From: CALDSL01 sp039810245
GTDB taxonomy: Bacteria > Chloroflexota > Anaerolineae > Anaerolineales > Anaerolineaceae
Reading direction: 5' to 3'
Assembly: GCA_039810245.1 (NCBI GenBank)
Contig: JBDHWQ010000007.1
Coordinates: forward strand, 100,935-164,934
DNA: 64,000 nucleotides
Below the pieces are notes generated by a model. That model saw only the letters and a program-made list of their open reading frames with translations, had not been told where the DNA came from and made no database searches. The number at the start of each line of letters is the position of its first letter. Within the stretch, counting starts at the first letter, position 1. Below, piece by piece: positions 1-5,646 of this stretch. The translations under genes were made by a program, and so were the position numbers.

Positions 1-156
1 CTGGCGCAAGGCAGGGGACATGCTGTTGGACAGCACCAGGCAGGCGTTAGCACGCCCGGCCAGTAACACCAACAGGAGCAGCAGGGTCAGCATGAAAGCG
101 CCTGCACTCAGCAAGCGTTTTCCGCTGGGTAGGACGCGGTGGTCAGCGTGGTTCAA
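1..156 (-). CDS. Signal peptidase I, ER-type/SipW-like (partial, C-terminus beyond window)
   Basis: Only the first 52 codons lie in the window. The start is a TTG whose last bases overlap the TGA stop of the upstream TasA-like gene, and AAGGAG sits about 10 nt before it, so translation is probably coupled. The fragment has one hydrophobic segment (about residues 15-35) followed by SNSMSPAL, the S-M-x-P signature around the catalytic serine of type I signal peptidases. Its neighbour carries a SipW-type signal, and an equivalent complete peptidase lies at 2206-2613, so this is probably the dedicated peptidase for the 153-761 product. The His and Asp catalytic residues lie outside the window and cannot be checked. 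Confidence 0.75.
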   Translation of the reverse strand, partial: MNHADHRVLPSGKRLLSAGAFMLTLLLLLVLLAGRANACLVLSNSMSPALRQ

Positions 157-761
157 TAGTTGGGATCTCCTTCCGGCCACAGCTTGCCAGCCGCGGGCTG
201 CGGCTTTGGAGCGCCATGCTGCACCGCAATCAGCCGGATGGTATCGACGTTGCTGCTGTTCACATAGTATAGCTGATCCACGCTGCCCTTGAGCGCCACG
301 TGAATTTTGAAGTAGCGCCAGTCCCAGGCCGCCACGCTGCCTGCCAGCAGGCTGATGACCGAACTGCCATCGCGAGGATAGAGCTTGCAGATCGAGTCAT
401 TGTATACATCGCCCAGGCTGGCTCCCCCGGCTTCCACCGCCTCAATGCGCAGCAGAAGTACGTCGCCCTGCGGTCCATCACAGAAACTGATCTTGGAATC
501 ATGATTGGCGCCCATTTGCAAGTAGATATCAGCAGAGATGGTGCTGGTATTGCGCAGCGCTACTTTTTGCTCCTGCCATTCCCCCGGGATCAGGTTGGAG
601 AACTGCAGTGGAAAGTTGTTGACCTCATCGATCGCCACGCGCGAGGTGTTGAACTGCGCTGCTTCTGAGCGAGTGGAATTGAAATAAGCAAAGGTCATGC
701 TGGACGTGGCAGCCAGCACCGCCAGGATGAGCACGATATTCAGGACGATCAGCTTTTTCAT
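153..761 (-). CDS. TasA/camelysin-like secreted protein with SipW-type signal peptide
   Basis: The product is 202 residues. The ATG at 761 is chosen because GAGGTG precedes it at good spacing. Residues 4-24 form a hydrophobic signal segment ending in AYFNS (residues 25-29), the kind of junction used by SipW-dependent substrates such as TasA and CalY. The rest is a beta-rich exported domain containing a phrase similar to IPGEWQEQKVALRNTST, typical of the conserved TasA N-terminal strand pair. TasA relatives form extracellular fibres or matrix components, and that role is inferred here. A SipW-like peptidase gene follows with overlapping stop and start. The gene is read from a promoter near 946-974 through a leader with a terminator hairpin. 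Confidence 0.75.
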   Translation of the reverse strand: MKKLIVLNIVLILAVLAATSSMTFAYFNSTRSEAAQFNTSRVAIDEVNNFPLQFSNLIPGEWQEQKVALRNTSTISADIYLQMGANHDSKISFCDGPQGDVLLLRIEAVEAGGASLGDVYNDSICKLYPRDGSSVISLLAGSVAAWDWRYFKIHVALKGSVDQLYYVNSSNVDTIRLIAVQHGAPKPQPAAGKLWPEGDPNY

Positions 762-833
762 GGGCAAGCACCTCGTGGAAAGCGGAGGAACCAGGTGCAA
801 ACGCAGTCATTGATCGGGGAAGGTGGGAGAAAC

Positions 834-861
834 AAAAAAACCAGCCATGCTGCGGCCGGTT
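834..861 (-). terminator. Intrinsic terminator inside the leader of the 153-761 gene (attenuator candidate)
   Basis: On the minus strand an 8-bp stem (861-854 with 846-839, one G-U pair) and a 7-nt loop are followed by seven T residues (840-834). It lies between the predicted start of transcription (about 939) and the ATG at 761, so it would stop transcripts before the gene unless prevented. Confidence 0.7.
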
Positions 862-939
862 TCGCTATTCTGCTCGCCTGGGGTGGTGCCCAATATGGAC
901 AAGCGACCAAATGCCCTCCCCCAGGGTCATCGCATCCAC
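862..939 (-). ncRNA. Structured leader upstream of the attenuator (riboswitch-like candidate, class unknown)
   Basis: Between the predicted transcription start and the terminator, the minus strand can form a 7-bp CCTGGGG/CCCCAGG stem. It encloses a smaller GTCC/GGGC hairpin, and GCGA..CC and GGTCGC arms could pair in an alternative fold. This is the usual geometry of a leader that controls a terminator. It matches no riboswitch consensus that I recognise. Confidence 0.4.
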
Positions 940-945
940 CTTACC

Positions 946-974
946 AATATATCGTGGACTTATCTATCCGTCAA
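946..974 (-). promoter_or_regulatory. Sigma70-type promoter for the 153-761 / signal peptidase operon
   Basis: TTGACG (974-969), a 17-nt spacer and TATATT (951-946) on the minus strand predict a start near 939. This gives a leader of about 178 nt. Confidence 0.7.
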
Positions 975-1023
975 CAAAAACATGACATTTGTCACATTTA
1001 CGCGCGAAGTTGAAAATTCCATA

Positions 1024-1051
1024 TTGACAACGCGTTTACGCGGTCTATAAT
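1024..1051 (+). promoter_or_regulatory. Consensus sigma70 promoter for the 1506-2613 operon
   Basis: A perfect TTGACA (1024-1029) is separated by 16 nt from a perfect TATAAT (1046-1051). The predicted start is near 1058, leaving a 5' leader of about 450 nt before the ATG at 1506. This is the best consensus promoter in the window. Confidence 0.85.
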
Positions 1052-1057
1052 GGGTTT

Positions 1058-1505
1058 AGCCTGGTTGGGGGAAACAACCGAACGGCTTTCCGGTCTCAAA
1101 AAAACCTGTTCAGCTCCATACGTAGATGTTCGCGCAGCTCCGCTATCTATGCACGCACGTACGCCCGGTTCATTATTCTTACCTTTGGTATTTCTGCCTT
1201 AACGGAAAACCTCAAACGGGTAGCAGCCGCTTGAGGTAGACCGAAGGGCAGTGTTACCGGCCCTCTGCATCCACAGCCAGTATAGCCGCAGATGAGGGCT
1301 CCGTCAACTTACAGTGTGCTGACACGCGCGGGTAGCAACGCGTCGGCACCGGACGGTTGAGCGGCTGGGTCCTCTGCATCCACATCGATCCTCCCGCTCC
1401 TCGAAGAGAAAGGGGGCTTTTTGCTATCGAGGCGTTGGCTTTGAACCTGGGGTTCCAACCACATCCATCTTTTTCCACCCTGTTCAATTCTGTTGGAGGA
1501 TCAAA
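1058..1505 (+). ncRNA. Long structured 5' leader with a ~110-nt tandem duplication
   Basis: No convincing ORF is present. The leader can form many hairpins: GGTTG/CAACC near 1063, CGTAGAT/ATCTATG near 1120-1155, CCTCAA..TTGAGG at 1210-1236, GCCCTC/GAGGGC at about 1260-1300, and CCGTC/GACGG closing 1301-1357. Two sequence blocks recur about 110 nt apart: CGGGTAGCA (1217-1225 and 1329-1337) and CCTCTGCATCCACA (1262-1275 and 1371-1384). In both copies CGGGTAGCA falls in a hairpin loop, but the flanking stems differ in sequence, which points to selection on RNA structure. No known riboswitch class is recognised. Confidence 0.5.
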
Positions 1506-2129
1506 ATGAAATACACGCGTTGGTTGATTCCTGTTCTGCTGGTTTTGCTCATCGCCACGACGGTCTTCAGCGCCATGGCCTACTTCAACTCGGCCCAGAC
1601 CACCACCGGCACGATCCACTCCGGAACGCTGACCCTGTTACTGTCGCAAGACGGTGCCAACTGGGGCGGCAACGTGGGCACGCCGTGGGACCTGAGCAAC
1701 GCCAAGCCGGGCGACACCATCGCTGGTCGGCTGTACATGTTGAATACCGGCACGATCGACTCGGCCCAGGTCACCTTCGAGTGGGGCAATATCCTCAACA
1801 ATCCATCGCACCTCGCTCTGGCACAGCATATCTTCCTGACCCACGTGTGGGACTCGAAGAACACGGCCGATGCGATTGCCCAGGTTACGGCAATGTCTGA
1901 CACCAATAGCGACGGCAAAACATCGCTGGCCGAACTCGCCGCGCTGTCGGGCCGCTTTGGCTTCCCCTACGATGCCACCTCGGACGTAGAACCCTTCCTC
2001 AAAGCCGGTGAAGTTTCCTGGCTGTACATGGAATTCCAGTTCGATCCCGCGGCCGGCAACGACTTCCAGAACAACACGATGACCTACGACCTGAAGATCA
2101 CCGCCGAGCAGGTACACGTTTTCCCCTAA
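1506..2129 (+). CDS. TasA/camelysin-like secreted protein with SipW-type signal peptide
   Basis: The product is 207 residues. TTGGAGGATC precedes the ATG. A hydrophobic signal (residues 6-24) ends in AYFNS at residues 25-29, exactly the same position as in the divergent paralogue at 153-761. The mature part has the pattern of TasA/CalY proteins, including a GDTIAGRLYMLNTGTID stretch and an aspartate-rich loop (DTNSDGK, about residues 138-144) that looks like a dockerin or EF-hand-type calcium loop. A SipW-like peptidase gene follows 76 bp downstream. Export as a matrix or fibre subunit is inferred from the family and the pairing. Confidence 0.8.
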   Translation: MKYTRWLIPVLLVLLIATTVFSAMAYFNSAQTTTGTIHSGTLTLLLSQDGANWGGNVGTPWDLSNAKPGDTIAGRLYMLNTGTIDSAQVTFEWGNILNNPSHLALAQHIFLTHVWDSKNTADAIAQVTAMSDTNSDGKTSLAELAALSGRFGFPYDATSDVEPFLKAGEVSWLYMEFQFDPAAGNDFQNNTMTYDLKITAEQVHVFP

Positions 2130-2153
2130 ACCAGACTGACGTTCGCAGCGTTC

Positions 2154-2185
2154 GTATCGGTGGCGCGGTCCCGCGCCACCGATAC
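2154..2185 (+). terminator. Intercistronic hairpin between the TasA-like and SipW-like genes
   Basis: A perfect 15-bp stem (2154-2168 with 2171-2185) with a 2-nt loop is followed by CCCCTTTT. It could act as a partial terminator or an RNA-stabilising element, keeping peptidase expression below that of its substrate. Confidence 0.6.
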
Positions 2186-2205
2186 CCCTTTTCCGGGGGC
2201 CTGAA

Positions 2206-2613
2206 ATGAAAAAGTTTTTCAAGGTATTGGGAAATATTATTTTTTATGGCTTGTGCCTGCTGCTGCTGCTGGTATTGGCCGGGCAGATGGGAGTTCTGCC
2301 CTTCCGTGTATTTACCATCAGCACCGGTTCGATGATCCCGGCATTCTACCCTGGTGACGTGGCCGTGATCCGCGTGGGTAGCGGCCTGGACGTACAGCCG
2401 GGGGATGTTATCCTGTTCTCAACCGGCGGCGAGCGCGTGCTGCACCGTGTGGTGCAGGTGCAGGACGGGCAGATTACAACCCGGGGTGATGCAAACCAGG
2501 AGCCCGACCGTGGCACACGCAGCCGGGCTGAGGGCAAGTTGTTGTTTACCCTGCCCAAACTGGGCTATGCCGTCGCGGCGATTCAGTCGTTGTTTTCGGC
2601 CCGTGCTGGGTAG
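2206..2613 (+). CDS. sipW: Signal peptidase I, ER-type (SipW-like)
   Basis: The product is 135 residues with one N-terminal membrane segment (about residues 11-31). The S26B catalytic set is visible: Ser42 in STGSMIP, His80 in VLHRVV where eubacterial LepB enzymes have lysine, and Asp95 in TRGDAN. The Ser-His arrangement places it with archaeal/ER peptidases and B. subtilis SipW, which process TasA-type substrates. The gene directly follows such a substrate (1506-2129). The start is supported by GGGGG six bases upstream. The symbol is used by analogy only. Confidence 0.85.
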   Translation: MKKFFKVLGNIIFYGLCLLLLLVLAGQMGVLPFRVFTISTGSMIPAFYPGDVAVIRVGSGLDVQPGDVILFSTGGERVLHRVVQVQDGQITTRGDANQEPDRGTRSRAEGKLLFTLPKLGYAVAAIQSLFSARAG

Positions 2614-2633
2614 GGGCAACTTCTGAGGTAGAT

Positions 2634-2669
2634 AAAAACTCCCTCCCTTCCCGCATCGGGAAGGGAGGG
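2634..2669 (-). terminator. Strong intrinsic terminator of the 2-oxoacid:ferredoxin oxidoreductase operon
   Basis: A 13-bp perfect stem (2669-2657 with 2653-2641) with a CAT loop is followed on the minus strand by five T residues (2638-2634). The same hairpin can also end the convergent sipW transcript, though the T-tract on that side is weak. Confidence 0.85.
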
Positions 2670-2691
2670 GTTGGTAGGGTTTATTTTGTGT

Positions 2692-3249
2692 CTACCGCAC
2701 CGGCTCGGCCAGGTGGGTGGCGCCTTCGCGCAGGGCCTGGTAGTTCGAGGGCAGCAGCTTGTGATGGCGCTCGGGCAGGTGGTCTTTGAGCGCCTTCTCG
2801 ATAGCCTCCAGCGGCACCGCGGACCCGGCGGGCAGGTTCGCCAGAAGCGCGCCCAGCAGCACCATGTTGGTCATGCGGCTGTTGGCAATGCGCTCGGCGA
2901 TGTCGTTACCGGGCACCAGCACCACTTTGATATCGGTGCGGGTGACGGGGCGCTCGATGATCGAGGAGTTGACTACCAGCACGCCGCCCGGCTTGACCAT
3001 CTCTTCGTACTTGTCCAGCGAGGGCAGGTTCATGGCGATTACCGCCTGCGGGTAGCGCACCATCGGCGAGCCGATTTCTTCATCCGAGATGATCACGGTG
3101 CAGTTGGCCGTGCCGCCGCGCATCTCCGGCCCGTAGGATGGGATCCAGGTCACTTCGCGGCCTTCGTCCAGCGCCGCGTAGGACAGTAACTGCCCGGCGA
3201 AGAGCACGCCCTGGCCGCCAAATCCGGCAATAATAATCTCTGTCTGCAT
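2692..3249 (-). CDS. 2-oxoacid:ferredoxin oxidoreductase, gamma subunit
   Basis: The product is 185 residues. The start at 3249 is chosen because GGAGGG lies five bases upstream. It opens with the family hallmark GFGGQGVLFAGQLL, followed by SYGPEMRGGTANC, as in the gamma domain of KorC/VorC/PorG proteins. In these enzymes gamma pairs with alpha, TPP-binding beta and a ferredoxin-like delta to oxidise 2-oxoacids to acyl-CoA, reducing ferredoxin in the cytoplasm. It is the last gene of a four-gene minus-strand operon, 13 bp after the beta subunit. Confidence 0.9.
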   Translation of the reverse strand: MQTEIIIAGFGGQGVLFAGQLLSYAALDEGREVTWIPSYGPEMRGGTANCTVIISDEEIGSPMVRYPQAVIAMNLPSLDKYEEMVKPGGVLVVNSSIIERPVTRTDIKVVLVPGNDIAERIANSRMTNMVLLGALLANLPAGSAVPLEAIEKALKDHLPERHHKLLPSNYQALREGATHLAEPVR

Positions 3250-3262
3250 GGTTTCCCTCCGC

Positions 3263-4045
3263 CTAGATGCGAATTTCCGCGACGGCCTGGGAGACTTTGT
3301 AGTCACCCAGCGGATAGAAGGCAATCATCTTTTCTTCCAGCCATTGCGTTGCCTGCGGCACGTTCATGCCCCAGTTGGTGGGGCAGGTGGAGAGCAGCTC
3401 CACCAGTGAGAAGCCCAACCCGCGGCGCTGCACTTCAAACGCGGTGCGAATGGCCTTCTTGGCCAGGCGGATGTTCTTGGGGTCGTGCAGGCTGCGGCGC
3501 ACGATGTAGCTGGCCCCGCCCAGGGTGGAGAGCATTTCGCTCACGCGCATGGGGTAGCCCTGCGTCTCTACGTCGCGCCCATTGACCGAAGTGGTGGTCT
3601 TCTGGCCGGGCAGGGTGGTGGGGGCCATCTGGCCGCCGGTCATGCCGTAGTTGGTATTATTGAGGAAGAACACGGTGATGTTCTCGCCGCGCGCGGCCGC
3701 GTGGACAATTTCCGCCGCGCCAATCGAGGCAAGGTCGCCATCGCCCTGGTAGGTCATCACCAGGCGGTCGGGCAGCACGCGCTTGATGCCCGTAGCCATG
3801 GCCGGGGCGCGCCCGTGTGGGCTCTGCACCCAGTCAAAGTCGAAGTAATTGTAGGCAAACACCGAGCAGCCCACCGAAGCCACGCCAACCGCCTGCTTCT
3901 GCAGGCCCATTTCGTCCAGCACTTCGGCGATGAGGCGGTGCGCCACACCGTGGGTGCAGCCCGGACAGTAATGCGTGTTCACGTCCATCAAGGATTCCGG
4001 ACGGGTGTATACAACCTGTTCCATTTCGTTTACTGTGGCCATCAT
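3263..4045 (-). CDS. 2-oxoacid:ferredoxin oxidoreductase, TPP-binding beta subunit
   Basis: The product is 260 residues, or 259 if the second ATG is used; GGGAGA lies upstream of both. It contains HYCPGCTHG near residue 26, the Cys pair seen in beta subunits, and the TPP/Mg motif GDGD...NN (YQGDGDLASIG to LNNTNYGMTGGQ, about residues 98-137). It binds thiamine diphosphate and works with the alpha subunit encoded 11 bp upstream. The sequence resembles KorB/VorA-type proteins. The exact 2-oxoacid (branched-chain or 2-oxoglutarate) cannot be fixed from sequence by eye. Confidence 0.92.
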   Translation of the reverse strand: MMATVNEMEQVVYTRPESLMDVNTHYCPGCTHGVAHRLIAEVLDEMGLQKQAVGVASVGCSVFAYNYFDFDWVQSPHGRAPAMATGIKRVLPDRLVMTYQGDGDLASIGAAEIVHAAARGENITVFFLNNTNYGMTGGQMAPTTLPGQKTTTSVNGRDVETQGYPMRVSEMLSTLGGASYIVRRSLHDPKNIRLAKKAIRTAFEVQRRGLGFSLVELLSTCPTNWGMNVPQATQWLEEKMIAFYPLGDYKVSQAVAEIRI

Positions 4046-4056
4046 TTGCGTCTCCC

Positions 4057-5172
4057 TTAGTTCTTCGCGGCCATGCGAGCCAGCCAGCGGTCGCGCGGGT
4101 GACCTTCGGTGGTCAGCGGCGCGGTGGTCAGGTGGTGAATCTCCGCCAGGACTTCATCCGGCAGGGGCATCACGCCGCCCATGCGGCCGTAGAATTCCAC
4201 CGGCACGCGTCCCATGGTGGCCAGGCGCACATCTTCGAGCATCTGCCCGCCATTCATTTCGACAACCAGCAGGCCCTTCATGCGCCGGCTCAGGGCCTCG
4301 ACCACCTGGGTGGGGAAGGGCGCCACGCTGATGGGGCGCAGAAGGCCGATCTTGATGCCTTCGGCGCGTGCCTGGCGCACTGCCGAGAGCGCCACGCGCC
4401 CGGCCGAGCCAAAGCCTATCACGGCGTATTCAGCGTCGTCCAGGTAATACTCTTTGTAGCGCACTTCGTTTTCGCAAATTTCCTGCCAGCGGCGCGCCAG
4501 GCGCAGGTTGGCCACTTCTTCCGAAGCCGGGTCCATGTAAATGGAGGAGAGGAAGCGGCGCTCGCGCTGGCTCATATCGCCGTTGACGGCCCATTCGGGC
4601 ACGCTGGTAGCGATGGGCGCCATGGGAGGCAGCTCAGCGGGTTCCATCATCTGGCCGATGGAGCCGTCGGTGAGCACCACCACCAGGCTGCGGTATTTCT
4701 CAGCAAGGTCGAAGGCCAGTACGGTCAGGTCAATCGATTCCTGCACGCTGGACGGGGCCAGCACGATGGGATGGTAATCGCCATGCCCGCCGCCGTGCAC
4801 GATCTGGTTGTAATCGCCCTGCGAGGGCTGGATATTGCCCAGGCCGGGGCCGCCGCGCATCACATCGACGAAGACGGCCGGCACTTCGGTGCCCGCCATA
4901 TACGAAAAGCCTTCCATCATCAGGCTGGTGCCCGGGCTGGATGACGAAGTGATGACGCGCTTACCGGTGCAGGCCGCGCCGTACACCATGTTGACCGCGC
5001 CCAGCTCGCTTTCCGCCTGCACAAAGGCGCGGCCCAATTCGGGCATGCGCCTCGACATGTACTCCAGCAGCTCGGTCTGTGGGGTGATGGGGTAGCCAAA
5101 GTAGGCCACCGCGCCGGCGCGGACGGCTGCTTCCGCGACAGCTTCATTGCCTTTGAGGAGTTCGCGTGCCAT
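4057..5172 (-). CDS. vorB: 2-oxoacid:ferredoxin oxidoreductase, alpha subunit (VorB-like)
   Basis: The product is 371 residues. It begins with the pyrimidine-binding-type domain (LLKGNEAVAEAAVRAGA, GYPITPQTE) and contains QAESELGAVNMVYGAA, TSSSSPGTSLMMEG, RGGPGLGNIQPSQGDY and GGGHGDY, a combination typical of VorB (3-methyl-2-oxobutanoate:ferredoxin oxidoreductase) and related KorA proteins. It is expected to oxidise branched-chain 2-oxoacids, or possibly 2-oxoglutarate, to acyl-CoA with ferredoxin as acceptor. It sits 4 bp after the ferredoxin-like subunit and 11 bp before beta, so all four genes are one transcription unit. Confidence 0.9.
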   Translation of the reverse strand: MARELLKGNEAVAEAAVRAGAVAYFGYPITPQTELLEYMSRRMPELGRAFVQAESELGAVNMVYGAACTGKRVITSSSSPGTSLMMEGFSYMAGTEVPAVFVDVMRGGPGLGNIQPSQGDYNQIVHGGGHGDYHPIVLAPSSVQESIDLTVLAFDLAEKYRSLVVVLTDGSIGQMMEPAELPPMAPIATSVPEWAVNGDMSQRERRFLSSIYMDPASEEVANLRLARRWQEICENEVRYKEYYLDDAEYAVIGFGSAGRVALSAVRQARAEGIKIGLLRPISVAPFPTQVVEALSRRMKGLLVVEMNGGQMLEDVRLATMGRVPVEFYGRMGGVMPLPDEVLAEIHHLTTAPLTTEGHPRDRWLARMAAKN

Positions 5173-5176
5173 GGGT

Positions 5177-5425
5177 TCAGGCCTCCATGCCGGTGCGGGC
5201 CGCCTTGTTGACGACCTCGCGATAAACTGTGATGGCTGCCTCGGGGCAGACCACCGCGCAAATGCCGCACCCGGTGCAGCCTGCTTCGATCAGCTCGGCA
5301 GGGTGGTAGCCCTTCGCAGTGATACGTTCTGCCAGCCCCATCACGTGCTGGGGGCATTCGGTTACGCAGAAGTCGCAGCCTTTACACAACCGTTCGTTGA
5401 CTTCGATCCGTCCCTTTGGGGGCAT
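5177..5425 (-). CDS. Ferredoxin-like delta subunit of 2-oxoacid:ferredoxin oxidoreductase
   Basis: The product is 82 residues. The start at 5425 is chosen because AGGAGG lies five bases upstream; a longer version from 5461 has no such site. Two [4Fe-4S] motifs are visible, CKGCDFCVTECP and CTGCGICAVVCP. The protein would carry electrons from the alpha/beta core to free ferredoxin. It is the first gene of the operon, and its upstream region (5426-5600) presumably holds the promoter. Confidence 0.9.
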   Translation of the reverse strand: MPPKGRIEVNERLCKGCDFCVTECPQHVMGLAERITAKGYHPAELIEAGCTGCGICAVVCPEAAITVYREVVNKAARTGMEA

Positions 5426-5553
5426 TCGATCCTCCTGGTGAAATTCAGATAAAACGGACAAAATCTGTGCTATTGCACTGATTCAAGCTTATTATCCGTT
5501 TTCGACCAGGGGTTGAGTAGTGTCAACCATCATTGGCTTGTCTAACGAAAATC

Positions 5554-5569
5554 CTGACAGATATGTCAG
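5554..5569. promoter_or_regulatory. Perfect inverted repeat CTGACA-N4-TGTCAG, possible operator
   Basis: The 16-bp symmetrical site has CRP-like overall length but a different core. It lies about 130 bp upstream of the ferredoxin oxidoreductase operon and 78 bp from the end of the nirK gene. The regulator is unknown. Confidence 0.4.
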
Positions 5570-5596
5570 AATTCATAGCGCGCCCATAACGCGTAC

Positions 5597-5634
5597 AAAA
5601 AATGAGGCGGACGCTTGCGTCCGCCTCATTTTTT
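5597..5634. terminator. Bidirectional intrinsic terminator after nirK
   Basis: A perfect 13-bp stem (5602-5614 with 5617-5629) with a TT loop is flanked by an A-run on the left and a T-run on the right. It therefore works for the minus-strand nirK transcript. Confidence 0.85.
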
Positions 5635-5646
5635 ACCGTTTTTGGA

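Noticed and set aside
1058..1505. Assignment of the plus-strand leader to c-di-GMP, glycine or cobalamin riboswitches
   Set aside because: Single phrases such as ACCGAAGGGC recall glycine aptamers, and matrix genes are often c-di-GMP controlled, but none of the full conserved cores is present.
1254..1619. 121-codon open frame on the minus strand over the leader and start of the TasA-like gene
   Set aside because: It overlaps the strong promoter-driven leader and a real gene in antisense, has no ribosome site and no recognisable protein; it is treated as chance.
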